Part shown: one piece after another, positions 1-12,589 of the stretch
Numbering within the stretch: the stretch's first letter is position 1
Layout of the letters: each line of letters opens with the position of its first letter
From: Chrysomallon squamiferum
Taxonomy: Eukaryota > Mollusca > Gastropoda > Neomphalida > Peltospiridae
Reading direction: 5' to 3'
Assembly: GCA_012295275.1 (NCBI GenBank)
Contig: CM022673.1
Span: 17,373,810 to 17,418,809, forward strand
Length of the DNA: 45,000 nt
Notes under the pieces: generated by a model
Database searches by the model: none
Told to the model about the DNA's origin: nothing
The model's input: only the letters and a program-made list of their open reading frames with translations
Translations under genes and position numbers: made by a program

Positions 1-175
1 ATTATTATTCTCCTCATTATTGCAGTCAACGTAAAACATCTAAGACCTAATGCCTGAATTATTAAATGACTAACAGTAATTGAAAATAGGACTGCGTAAC
101 ACTACTAACAGTCACTGAAGAAATGTGAAGTCCCAAGCTTAATGTCAACACAAAGAATCATCATCATCATCATCA

Positions 176-212
<37 letters not shown>

Positions 213-790
213 TGGTATCATCACTATAACTATTAAAGTAAAATTAATTACCGTCAAGATGAGGTAATTAAGTAACATCCGGGGAAACAAACAAATAAAT
301 AAATAAATAATAACAACAGCAGCAGCAGCAACAACAACAACAACAACATCTTAAAAAAAAAAAAAAAAAAAAAATAAAAAAAAGCCTTTGTTCGTGTTCA
401 AGGGCTTTAATTCGGATTAGTAATCTTTTTATTTCAAGTGACAATCTGCGTTTTAATTTATGTTAAAATGGCGCCCTGTCAAAGAATAATGTTAATTGTA
501 ACGGTTTCCCTGGCATAATTAGTTAATCACGTCGAACAAACATCGTCGCCATCGTTAAAAAGAACTGCAAGACGTCACACTTGGCGGCAAGATGTCGCCG
601 CACGTGCGTGACGATGTGCATGCGATGCACCAGTTGGCCGTGGCGGGGCAGACGACGTGTTAGTAATGGCAGGATCGTTGATCGTGGCATCTGCTGCTGT
701 TTAAACATGCATGCAAATTTAATTTTAACTTTTTATTTGATAACTGTATTTGTTAAGTGAATTCTGTGTAAGCACAAGCTTTATGGCGTT

Positions 791-823
<33 letters not shown>

Positions 824-1835
824 CATCGTGAAACAAAGGAAGACAATCCCTATTAAAAAAATAAAATGATAATAAAATAAAAAGAAAGATGAAAAAGTTA
901 ATTCATTCTCATATCCCGGTCTTCTTTTAAAACGAAAATTTATGATTCAGACTTACTGAAATAACTTGATTTACACAGTATTTGTATTTATGCTTACTTG
1001 TTTGGGCAAGTTAAAATGAATACCTTGAAACGACAGTTATTTGAAAGCCTTCAGCTCTACAACCTTTTTTCAAGTAATAATAATAGTTATGCTAATAAAC
1101 ACAAAAATCTTCATTAATTCTGATTACTTTTAAACGAAATTAATTTTTATTTAGGTCGACAGTTATCTCTGTCGTTTTAGCACTGCCTTATCTCTCCAGC
1201 AGAAGACCGAGAGTCACTCATCATCGATGCTCTGTGTAAATGGGTGGAAATTAAGTATACGTCAGATAGAGCTGTTATCGTGGTAGACCGTGTGGCACCG
1301 GTAAGCCGTCGCTAAGTGACTATTTCCTCTCCTGTTTTGCCAACACGATGCACTGAATGTCAAAACAAAATTGTTGTATACTACTTATAGACAGACCCGT
1401 GTCAAAAGTGCAAACGAGGCCGTACGTTATTTTCTCCAGAAACGTTTTATTGACTAATGATATATTTATTTTTTTAAACAAAAATTGTATTTTAGGAGAG
1501 TATATTCTCTAAAAATCGAGAACAATCCAGTAGGCATAACCAGACGTACGTAAACAATTGAATATTCATTCCTAAATACATACATCCTTAGTCGGGATTC
1601 TGCCATTCACAGGTATCAGTGGAGCACATTCCCAATACATTAACTTTAAAAATAATTGATAATGAATAATAAATAAATCGCATCAGATAACATTAAACAC
1701 ATGCATGTCTTTATATTGCACAATAATTAACTGTATACAATCTCAGTTTTAATACAATAATGCTTTTTATTATTATTTTTTTTAAATTAATTGTATTTAT
1801 TCATTTCATTTGGTAGCCTGAGACATGTGATGTGT

Positions 1836-1889
<54 letters not shown>

Positions 1890-2172
1890 AATATATATAT
1901 CTGCTAAATATTATATTTGTTATTTTCAACCAAAATCATATTTTTTCTTTATTTTTCAAATCTACGAATTAAACATTTATATATTCAGTCCTTTCTCTTT
2001 TACTAGCAACCCTTCTCGTATTCTTCATTACAAATCCTCGATAAATTCGATTATCAAGGTCATTTTCTTATCAGAATCTTCTTTAATTTCACCATATTAA
2101 TTTCTCCGTGCACATAAACTAACTGGTCAAAGACAGTGATTTCCTGTCTATGGGTAGGTCTATATGATCAGT
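1..2172. other. Upstream intergenic DNA, no gene seen
   Basis: AT-rich non-coding sequence with short tracts: (ATC)n then (ATT)n at 157-211, (AAT/CAG/CAA)n at 296-350 followed by poly-A, poly-A at 799-823, and a (CA)n array at 1837-1887. A GC-richer patch at about 540-700 and one at about 1190-1330 carry no recognisable reading frame. Confidence 0.6.
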
Positions 2173-2735
2173 GGTAACTTCGGACTTCGGTAATTTCGGA
2201 CCGGTAATCTCGGCCCCCTTTTAAATTGTTGGAGATCTTGATTCAGAATTATTTCCTACTCCCTAGATGGCAGCACTGATGCTTGCATGTAAAAATGCTT
2301 TGTAAAGTTCAGTGATTTGGAACTCTTCTCACATATGTGGATCTGCCTCGGTTCTTGGTTTTAATGATTATTACTGAGTTAACAGTAATAACGGTATTAG
2401 CCAAGCAGTATGCATCTAGACTGTAAAATATAAATGTTGTTGGATCTAATAAAGACGGAATATATAGTATAAACTGTGTTATTTGGCGTGAATGAACATG
2501 TGGGTGAAAAACTTACATACATACACACGCACGCATACTTACACATACACATTTAACAGTTTATTTAATAAAGACGGAATATATAGTATAAACTGTGTTA
2601 TTTGGCATGAATGAACATATGGGTGAAAAACTTACAAACATACACACGCACGGCCACTTACACATACAGGTTTCCAGTCCGAAGTTACCAGTCCGAGATT
2701 ACCGAACTCCGATTACCGTAATTCGGTGTATATAA
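2173..2735. mobile_element. Fold-back (inverted-repeat) element, unclassified
   Basis: Each arm is made of three copies of a ~15-base motif near CGGTAATYTCGGACY. The left arm covers about 2173-2218 and the right arm, inverted, about 2673-2735; for example GGTAACTTCGGACT on the left faces AGTCCGAAGTTACC on the right. The interior holds a tandem duplication with period 119 (2447-2565 and 2566-about 2669). No reading frame of useful length is present, so it is probably a non-autonomous element resembling a MITE or fold-back transposon. I could not resolve a target-site duplication. Confidence 0.6.
2447..2669 (+). repeat. 119-bp tandem duplication
   Basis: Two direct copies start with TAATAAAGACGGAATATATA at 2447 and 2566 and differ by only a few bases over ~104 aligned positions, then diverge where the inverted arm begins. 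This looks like a fairly recent duplication inside the fold-back element. Confidence 0.9.
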
Positions 2736-2739
2736 CAGG

Positions 2740-4120
2740 TTACTTACTGATAATCGGTTAGAGTAGCACTTTGAGTGACAGAAACAGTTTTATTCTTTCA
2801 TATTATTATGGAAAACTGGTTAATATCTAGCTAGCTATCTCTCAGTCTGCTTAATATGACGTTTTTTCAAATCTTTTTCAAAAGTGCCAGATGTGAAATA
2901 TTTTATTTTATTTTATTATTTTAATGTAGCAAATTGTTGTAGTTTTTGTTTCTCAGTAATTGGTCAAAATGTGCAATTATAAATATAAATATATTTTAAC
3001 ATGTAAAATGGCACTATTAATGGTATTTTAATAAGTTCATAACAGAGTTATAACATTAAATATTTCAATCAAGTGATTTCGTTAAAAATGAACATGACAA
3101 AGAGTTATCGTTCGTTCATTTTCGCTCTCTACGGTTTTGTCGTTTAACGTACTGTCGTGATAAAACGAAATAAAATCTGGAGAGAGTTTTCATCAGGGAA
3201 ATAGGCCTCGAGAATTTGTAATAAAAAAGATTAAATTTGAAATATACATCACTTTTAACGTGACGTCTTTTTTTCATTCACGATTGGACGGAGTAAAAAG
3301 TTTTATTGATCGCCAGTCTCTGGGCGCCATGGCGGAACATGCCACTCTGTTTTACATAATGACAAGTTGCTTTTCGATGATCTTTTCTTGCTCATCACGT
3401 AATTGTTCAGCCTGAGCGAATACGTTTAACACCAAGCATACTGTGGTTCCTATGTTTGTCTGTTAGTACGATGGCAATTACCCTTTTGTCAGGCTTAGCT
3501 GAGATAGTTAATTTTTTAAAGATAGGATAGTTCTTATGTCACGTTATTAATTTTTTTGAGTATTTTCAATCATGAGAAAGAAAATTACTTTTACAACTTT
3601 GTCGCTTACATGATAACTAAATATTTTATTAATCTAATGCAGTGTTTTTTTCCTCGTTTTTTTTTTTTTTCTTTTTTTTTTTTCTTCTGTTTTAAGTCTC
3701 AGTTAATGTATCAAAACGATTTTTTTTAATCTTTTTTTTTTTTTTTTTAAAAGAAAGAAAAAAGAAGAAAAGAAATAGTTATCGTTTTCTGGGGGGGTTT
3801 AAGTAGAAAAAATATCAACAACAACAACAATAATAATAATACAACTACTCAGTATGAATAATATGTTACGCAATAATACCGAAAATATAAGTATCTGATA
3901 TACTTTATTACGTAACGCGGGTCATTTGAGTAATGGGTGGGGAATCTTTTTTGTGATCACTTAGATAAACATCTATACACGAACCTGTTGTGTCATTAAC
4001 AAAATCAATGAAACTTACACAAGCAACAATTCTTTCTTTTTTTCGTGGGTTTCGTTTCTTCTTCTTTTCTATTTGTATTCGGTTTCGTTAATTTCTTCTT
4101 ATTTCTATTTGACCATGAGA
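2740..4120. other. Intergenic DNA, no gene seen
   Basis: AT-rich sequence with T-rich runs near 3647-3750 and a short CAA/AAT tract near 3815-3845. A slightly GC-richer segment around 3290-3440 contains GGCGCC at about 3323. No coding signal found. Confidence 0.5.
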
Positions 4121-4123
4121 GAG

Positions 4124-4126
<3 letters not shown>

Positions 4127-4205
<79 letters not shown>
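4127..4205 (+). repeat. (AG)n microsatellite
   Basis: About 39 uninterrupted AG units. The open frames across it encode only Arg-Glu or Ser-Leu repeats. Confidence 0.98.
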
Positions 4206-4208
<3 letters not shown>

Positions 4209-4428
4209 GCAGATAAAGAGATACAGAAAAAGGCACAAAGACACGAGATAGGAGAGGGAGGCGGAGAGAGGGGGAAAGGCAGAGTGTGACTTATAGATTA
4301 TATATCTAACGTTTTCTAATTCTTTCAAGATATTATTTGACGTTTAAAAAAGAAAAATAACCAAAAACAACAACAACAAAAAAAACAAAAAACCCAACTG
4401 AAAACAACCTAGTAATAAATAATAATAA

Positions 4429-4429
<1 letters not shown>

Positions 4430-4463
<34 letters not shown>

Positions 4464-4465
4464 AT
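4430..4465 (+). repeat. (TAAA)n microsatellite
   Basis: About nine tetranucleotide units following a short AAT run. Confidence 0.95.
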
Positions 4466-4589
4466 CGAAACATTTCAAACCATTATGTTATTCCAGTATT
4501 AGACATCGCGTCGTGGATTAACTTAATACCAGTATAATCCATGAGGGATAATTAAGTTATGTCTAATAATTAACGTAATTTCCACTCAT

Positions 4590-4890
4590 ACAGCATTCTT
4601 GAAGCCAGTGGCCTGGGGAGCGTTTGAATCAGACGACAGCAGACGCCATGTGATATGAAATCGGCTTTGTCCGACAACCTTCGCGCTTCCGTGTGGAAAA
4701 TTGCAGACGACAGTTGTTTTGTCCGCCGTGGACTGAGAGCTCACGTTGTAACAGATTTCTGTTTAAGTTTGCCGCTTTGTTCTCTGTATGCAAATCTTTA
4801 TTCAGACGACGTTATTATTTGAGACAGTTTTCCTTTGAGACAAAAAGCTTTGCTGGGAGACTAGGGGAGATTACCCGAAGACAATAAAAG
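4590..4890. promoter_or_regulatory. Candidate upstream regulatory region with four CAGACG motifs
   Basis: A complex, repeat-free stretch flanked by microsatellites. CAGACG occurs at 4630, 4640, 4704 and 4803, all in one orientation; CAGAC is the SMAD3/4 half-site. A POU-type ATGCAAAT lies near 4788. The small open frame across it (4693-4887) has no recognisable domain. Enhancer function is inferred only. Confidence 0.3.
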
Positions 4891-4976
4891 GAATTGCGCG
4901 ATAAGAGATCATGTAAGAATATTTCAGCTATTTATACGTGCCGATTCCTGGACACAGTTGAAGAAATGTTAGAAAG

Positions 4977-5015
<39 letters not shown>

Positions 5016-5029
5016 AACGTAAAAAAAAC

Positions 5030-5070
<41 letters not shown>

Positions 5071-5145
5071 AGAGAGAAAAAGAAGAAATATATATAAAAT
5101 AATAATAATAAAATAAAATAAAATAAAATAAAATAAATAAATAAA
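4977..5145 (+). repeat. Poly-A, (AAT)n and (AAAAT)n compound tract
   Basis: A 38-base poly-A run (4977-5014), then (AAT)n at 5029-5069, then AAAAT units at about 5107-5145. Possibly built on a retroelement tail, but no element body was recognised. Confidence 0.9.
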
Positions 5146-5366
5146 ACTAAATAGTTCATTTCATAGACAAATGTCTGTCTTTAGCGGCAGTCTCCAAATA
5201 AAACATTTGGGAGAACGATCCTGTGCATGAGGGAAGAAGGCAAAGAAAAAAGTGAAGAAGAAGAAGAATAACGAAGAGAAGAAACGAAAAAAAAACAAAT
5301 TAGAAAGAGTGTGATATAATAACAGCAAAAAATAAAAAATAAACAGTAATGAGGGTTCGGTTAGAA

Positions 5367-5431
5367 TACACACACACACACACACACACACATACATACA
5401 TACATACATACATACATACGCACATACATAC
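5367..5431 (+). repeat. (CA)n and (CATA)n microsatellite
   Basis: CA units turn into CATA units, with a TA run following near 5445-5461. Confidence 0.95.
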
Positions 5432-5461
5432 ATATATAATTGCATATATATATATATATAT

Positions 5462-7280
5462 TATTTCGTCATTTAATACCGTTATGTTAATAGTAAACAG
5501 TAATATCTATTATCATTTAGAATAAATACAAGACTTGATAATAAATTATTGAATACTTCACGTCTACAATTAATCTCTGTTGTATCTCATCTTATCTCTC
5601 CGTCGTATGTAGTAACAATTGCTTATTATAACATGACAGCTCCGATCTATACCGAGACAAGCAAACAGCCAAAGATACGGCATATTAAATTTACTTAATA
5701 AAGTGGATACAATGGTTGAAACATCTAGCTTGTGCTTTGACAGTCTGGAAGGGGTACATTGCTTTGAAACACAATATCTTGCGAAGCTCGGTTCATTTTA
5801 TGTTAATGTCATGTCACGTGATTTACACCGGTATTATTTTCAGGGGGAACTATTCTGTGAACATCGACATTGTAATGCAGCTTAAAGGACGATTACAGTT
5901 TTGATATATCTTCCTGTCAGACGCACAAAGTGTGACACCCGCGGATATCTTTGTCGTCTTGTAATTTTTTTTAATTTTTTTTTTATTTCAAAAATCAAAG
6001 CTGTTAAATAATTTCGTCTTAAAGATCATGCTTGTAGGCATCCATATATTATCTCTCTCTCACATCCATACACGTACGCAAGCACTCACACCTATATTCA
6101 TATGCAAATACGTACATAATCAGATAGTACACAATACAGATACACGTAAGTACATCTTTGTAGTGGAGAGAGGAAAAGGTAAATGGATGAGAAAAAAATA
6201 GTAAACGATAAATAAACTAATACATAAACATTGAAGGAGAGACATACTCACTAACACAAGGACCGACAGATGGATACACTACTACCTCTGCATAAATAAT
6301 GTACTAGAAATCAGTGACTGATTAGTAAGTTCGTAGAATGAAGTCAGACTTTTAATTACATAGAGATTAATGTTTAATGCGTCTTTCTTTATCATCAACA
6401 GTTTAGTCTCTAATTAAAGTTGATTTACTCTCTATTACCATTAAACTGTTACTATTTATTTACTATTACTACTACTGCTTCTACTACTGCTGTTGCTGCT
6501 GTAGCTACTACTACTACTACTACTACTACTACTATCAGTGGTAGTGTTTCTACGACTACTATAGGTACTAATACTATTACAAAACCGACCGCTACTACTA
6601 CTACTATTACTATTATTATTATTACTATTGTTGTGTTGTTGCTGTTGCTGTTATTGTTGTTGTTGTTTATTTTATTATTATTGCTGCCGTTGTCTTGTTG
6701 ACGTAATTGTTGTTGCTATATGTATTCAGCTTCAATATTGCTATAGATATAGATTATTATTATAACCAGCAAACATCTGTATCACTCTATCAAATTAAAG
6801 CCTTCTGGAAAATCGAAATTTCAAGCAATAAACCTGGATGATGTAAGACATACAGACGCAAGTTCGATATCAGTACTGATGTACCGCTTTTCAATCAATA
6901 GGGTTCCGAATTTAAGATGAATAACGGTGTTTTCGACATATAAAGTTGTCTGTTGAATTCCAGCCGTCGATTCGTAATTCTTTTTCCGTGTTTTACCGTC
7001 GCCCCATTCTACTCTCTTTACACATTAAATAAATTATTAGGTTTATGTAGGCGCGTAATTCCAAATTTGCAATGTAAAGCAGATCATAAAACAGATATAA
7101 ATAAGTGAAAACGGAATATATGATTTCTTAAGTAGAGAATATAATCCTGTGTTTAAGTCTGTTGAGAAATTACTATTCATTGTTGTTTTATTGTAGACAC
7201 GTGACATAATTACTCTTTATTGCAGAATTTCTGACTGGGAAGGGATATGTTAATGGTGTTTCACTTAATAGAGGCAGTTA
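5462..7280. other. Intergenic DNA, no gene recognised
   Basis: AT-rich. It includes a trinucleotide-rich tract (TAC, ATT and TTG types) at about 6465-6690. Two overlapping 60-62-codon frames at 5703-5904 show no known motif and are treated as chance. Confidence 0.5.
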
Positions 7281-7281
7281 C

Positions 7282-7535
<254 letters not shown>

Positions 7536-7559
7536 TTTAAATGCACAAATTCCGATCAG

Positions 7560-7890
7560 CGGTTGATAATAAATGACTATAATATGTGTGTTTTGACGTC
7601 TATGTGTTCACTCACCGTGTTAATCCGCGATGCAATCTAGTTCGCTTCACACCAGGATACCAAGCAAAATGTCTTGACGAAAAAACAATCGAATAATGAA
7701 TGCACCGTATGTTATGGTAATAAAACACCAAGATAACACATCGGTTACGCTTTTACATTTTCATCTAACTAGCGTTTATGCGACAGTTTTTTGTGTTTTC
7801 TCACATTCTCTTGTTAATAACAATAAAAGAGATTTCACTTCTGTACCGAAACGCCAGAATATAGCGGCATGATCAAACAGTTGTTTTGTG

Positions 7891-7925
<35 letters not shown>

Positions 7926-8592
7926 GTTTTATTTATATTTATAAAAGAAATCAGTTTTACCGTGAATCAGATAAACTGCGCCGAACTTACACTGCTAAGA
8001 ACTGTAGTAAATATATATATATATATACTATTCTATGTAGGTATGGATGGCTAAACCTTTAGATGTGTGGATTTATTTATGTTATTATGTTTGTGCATAC
8101 ATGTATGTGTGTGTGTGTGTGTGTATATGTTTTTGTATGTCTGTATATATATAATGTTTGTGTGTTTACATGAATGTATATGTGTGTGTGTGAGAGAGAG
8201 AGATTTGGAGGAAAGTGGAGCAAAAAATAAATGGAAGGAAACAAATTATTAAGATGAAATAAAATAAAATAAAATAAAATAATAATTATCAAAATCAAGA
8301 GAAAGATACTTAATAATTTTATGTCATTTCGCTCAACCTATACTTTGAATTTGATGAGCATATTTTGTTTTTATCTCACTGTTTCATGACAACCAAAGAC
8401 AGAACATAATCCACGATAACATTTTTATTAACTCCGTTTCCCAGCAACGTCACTTAAAAACGTTGTACTCTTCCGTCTACCAATAATAAAATGTTTATGT
8501 GCCGCTTCAAACAGCCGAGATTTTCTTATAATTTTATATAGCAGCATTTATACTTATATAATAGTTAAAATATTATTACTGCTAAATTAATA

Positions 8593-8629
<37 letters not shown>

Positions 8630-10880
8630 ATATATGTAAGTGCATATATACATACATACATACACACTATACATACATACATACATATATACACACTATT
8701 TTCTTTAATATTAAGAAACATTTTGAAGACAGAAGGATTGAAAGATAGAATTCTCTCGCTGTATCTACTTGGTATCTCCCGTTGTGACTGTTAGTCTGCT
8801 ACTTGTGTTGCCCAAACTTTAATATTCGCTTTGTTACTTACGTGTTTGTACATACAAAATTCTTTTTCTATAAATAGAGAGTAGCAGTAATATCCTCTCA
8901 CGATGAATATATATTTAACATCCAACAACCATAAAACAAATATAAAGTGTTGACATATCATTAAAACAGCTGTCATCAAATCAAACTCATTAATATATGT
9001 CAGCTATACTCTATGAAATGGTTATCTTATGCATACTGTAAACATGATGTTTTTTTAACCTCTAAAATTATGTATACCTGTATCTGCCTCTATCTGTCTG
9101 TCTATCAGTCTGTCTATCTATCTATCTATCTATCTATCTGTCTGTCTATCTATCTATCTATCTGTCTGTCAGTTCGTTTAATAGATAAGATAGAGAGATA
9201 GTCAGATAGAAAGCAAGAGAGATATAAATATTTAAGTGGTTTTCTTTATGAATAATAAACGTATTTTGGAGAAGAAAAAAAAACGTATTTTGCTTAACAA
9301 GCATCTTTGTTACTATTTAGCTTTTCATCTTTCTTACTTTGTTGGTTGTTTATAATGTTTAATTTATTGGTAAAAAAGCAGGATGTTTCAATACAAAATT
9401 CAAACTCAGGCAAACGTTTTGAACCTCAATCATTTTTATGTTTATGGATGATAAATTGTTTTGATAGACTGTTTTTCTTCACTGTAACGCTGAATTAGAC
9501 GTGGCCCAGTGCACGCCCCAACGTCCGGGTTATCACGTTATTAAAGACACGTGACAAACTTACGGTTACGAGTCAGATGGAACCAGAAATCCTTGACTCG
9601 CTATCTGTGATGATCAGCAGCAGATAGTAAACAGTCTGCTGAGTACAAAACCACGAAACTGTCAGTTGTGTGGACACAGGAATGTTGTGTGAAAATAGAT
9701 CCGTTGTTGTCGCTGTATGTGTCTGTTAATATATTTCTCTCTTTATCTATCTTGCACTTTAAGGCTGTATCCCAGACATTTTGCTTCATTCTTTTCTTCT
9801 TCTCCCCCCTCCCCCGCTGTCGTCTTTTTCTTATGTTCTAGCTCTTTGTCATTGTCTCAGATATTTTCATTAAATTGAAACTACATTATTTTTCTTATTC
9901 TTTCTCTCCCACTCTCTCATTCCCTCTCTTATTATCTCTTTCTCTTCCTCTCTCTCATTTAGAATTACAATTTTATTTTTCTATATTTCGCCATAAACTA
10001 TCACCAGCATTGTTATTTTCATTAACAATATCACAACGATTGCATCAGAAAAAAAAACACTCTATTAATATTCCCTTCTCTACCCTTTCTCTTACTAATA
10101 ACATAATTTTCCATTTTTGGAAGAAAAAAAAGGATATTGTAAAATTTTCATTCACTGAAACGAGTCCTTGTTCCGCGCTCTACGAAATGGCAAACGTCCA
10201 GACTCTAGCTAAATTATCACTATCTCTTTGGCTGATTTAATGTGATTTGTTTAAATTGCGCCAGTGTTTGGCACATTTGCCTTCTTCCCACTGCGCCAAT
10301 ATAAGCGGAACGCTTCGGTGCGTGAAAGGGCACATTTTGTAACTGGAATCTAAGCAATGACTTTTGCAGAAGTGATCATTTCGACGATCGACGAACCTGT
10401 AGATGGCGCTCCAGTCCATTTCGCGTCTGCTTCCGTGTTGATCTATTGCAAATAAAAGCCTGTGGCGCCAGCACTAGTCAAGCGATTGTTAGGACAGGTC
10501 CATTTACAGCGGTGGTGCGGGGATTTAGATAAATCTAAGACAGAATTCATTATCTTAAGCAAAAAGAAAATAAATAATATAATTATGTGCGGGTGCAAAA
10601 GAAAATCGATAATATTCGACATCTCTGTGCTCATAAAAGTATCCTGTGTTGTTGTTGTTTTTACATTTTAAAATAGTTTATACACAACTATCGGTCTAAT
10701 AAATAGTCTATAATTATAGCACCCATTTCTAAAGATTTTCATTTCAGCACCACTGACTAAACTGTTAACATCTGGAGAATCAGACACTTTGCAAACCTTT
10801 CCACATCCGCGTTGTATTATCCTCATCAGCAACTCTGATTTAACAAAAGAAACAAATTAACGATAAAATAACAATAAACA
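7560..10880. other. Intergenic DNA with small repeats, no gene recognised
   Basis: Contains (TA)n at 7894-7921, TG/TA tracts at 8108-8195, (TG)n at about 8594-8625 followed by CATA units, and (TCTA/TCTG)n at 9097-9172. A pyrimidine-rich segment lies at about 9780-9960. A complex, GC-richer patch at about 10150-10480 holds TAGATGGCG at 10400 and GGCGCC near 10465 and may be regulatory. Confidence 0.5.
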
Positions 10881-10886
10881 GATTAC

Positions 10887-10958
10887 TGGAGATGCCGGGT
10901 ATCGAACCCGGGGCCTTTCACATGCAAAGCGAACGCTCTACCACTGAGCTACATCCCC
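10887..10958 (-). tRNA. trnA-TGC: tRNA-Ala (anticodon TGC)
   Basis: A complete 72-base cloverleaf reads on the minus strand. The acceptor stem is GGGGATG/CATCTCC with the G3:U70 wobble that is the identity mark of alanine tRNAs, and the discriminator base is A. The D arm is GCTC/GAGC. The anticodon stem TTCGC/GTGAA encloses loop TTTGCAT with anticodon TGC (10924-10926). The T arm is CCGGG-TTCGATA-CCCGG. The internal promoters are visible: A box TAGCTCAGTGG (10941-10951) and B box GGTTCGATACC (10898-10908). A TTTT stop for RNA polymerase III lies about 19 bases past the 3' end (10865-10868 on the + strand). CCA is not encoded, as is normal in eukaryotes. It sits about 1.9 kb upstream of and antisense to the predicted BAMBI start. 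Confidence 0.95.
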
Positions 10959-11611
10959 TTGTTGGCTCTGTATAAGAAAACATTTTAAATCCTTCGAACT
11001 TATTATTTTAGTTATTTTTGGAGAATAGACTTAGCTAATAATAAAGTATAAAAATAAAGTAGTTCCATTACAAAATCTTAATTTTGACCTATCCCAAATG
11101 TCCTCTTTAGAACATCTTCTTACAAAAAAAGAAAATAAATAAATAAAATTAAATTAAATTAAAAAAAGAAAGAAATATAAGAACATACAATAAATAATTT
11201 TTTTTTTTTTTAAAGTTATTGTTTTGCTCCTATGTTCTAGACTATACAAAAAAAAAAAAAAAAAAAAAAAACACCTTAAAAGCTAGGCTCTGTTGATAAT
11301 AAATAAAATATGAAATTTATTACAAGGAAACACATGCGCTGCTATAGAAGTAGTCATCAATCAAAAGCTATCTAGAGATTACAACACATTTATATATCAC
11401 ATTATAAAATTGTTATCGCCTTTTATTGCATATAAATTCTGAATGGCTTATGTTTCATGAAAACACTCCACACTAGAGATAAGATGTAAAAAGTTGCAAT
11501 ATAGGCAAGTGAAGGAACGAAGACTTAGCTAGAGAAAAAGAATAAGAGAGAATCAGAAATAGACTGAGAAAGAAAAAAATGTAGATAAAAAAAAAAAAAT
11601 GTAATAGAGAT

Positions 11612-11729
<118 letters not shown>

Positions 11730-11836
11730 GCTCTGATGCATAGTCTACTTTTACCATTGCTGTCACTCATATAATTTGCATTGCTTATGAACTTAATATA
11801 TCGTATGTGTGTTTGTGTGTGTTTAAAAAAAGAATG

Positions 11837-11954
11837 TAGGAATTTTACTACCTTATCCAGCATCACCACCAACGACAATAACAGCAACAACAACAATAAT
11901 ATTAATGATAACAATAATAACAGTAATAGTAATAATAATAAATAATAAAAGCAA

Positions 11955-12023
<69 letters not shown>

Positions 12024-12426
12024 CAACAACAGAAGCAATAATAATAATAATTTAACAACAACAAGAGAAAGATACTAAGGCAGTTAACTATTAGCTTTTT
12101 CTCATTCCTGCCAGTATCTGTTCCCTGGTTTACAGAAAGCTGCCATGTATTAGGTGTTTTTCCATAAAGGAAGATGCATGTAAAATATATTTTATAAATA
12201 ATCAATAGCGGAATGGGGAAAATGACAACAGCGGGTTTCCTTTCTACAACTTTCATATATCAAATGTGTGTTTGATATCTGACAACAATTCATAGAATAT
12301 CTTTTTGTAGTGGTGTTGAACTCATTTTTTAATTAATTTTTAAAAACGATTGAAAATTAATTGTAACTAATTTCCTGTAAGCAAATTAAAGAAAACAAAG
12401 AAAGAAAAAAAGACAAAAGAAAAACA
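11837..12426 (+). mobile_element. ~0.6 kb interspersed repeat, copy 1
   Basis: Direct repeat of 38540-39144, beginning TAGGAATTTTACTACCTTA and ending AGACAAAAGAAAAACA. Outside the (AAT)n core (about 11958-12018) the copies differ by only a handful of substitutions and small indels. The 3' half includes AGCGGGTTTCCT and GTAGTGGTGTTGA, which resemble the tail of an abundant molluscan SINE family from memory. No coding frame, terminal inverted repeat or target-site duplication was found. It lies just upstream of the BAMBI promoter. Confidence 0.8.
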
Positions 12427-12589
12427 GGAACAAGTGTTTTAAGCCGCACTCTTCGCGAAAAGCTTTTAAACGACGACTTCAATTAATAATTAAAATTCAT
12501 TACTATTTCACTGCGGCTCGCTACGTCAATGACATCTCCACAAAAGATAAACAAACACACTTTGTTCATTTTGCAAAAGAACTCGCCCC

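Noticed and set aside
468-476. GGCGCC near the left edge as a BMP-responsive site
   Set aside because: It stands alone, without a GTCT box at suitable spacing.
1190-1330. Possible exon ending in GTAAGCC near 1300
   Set aside because: All reading frames across it are interrupted before the donor-like site.
5703-5904. Two overlapping 60-62-codon plus-strand frames
   Set aside because: Out of frame with each other, with no known motif or codon signal; length is within chance.
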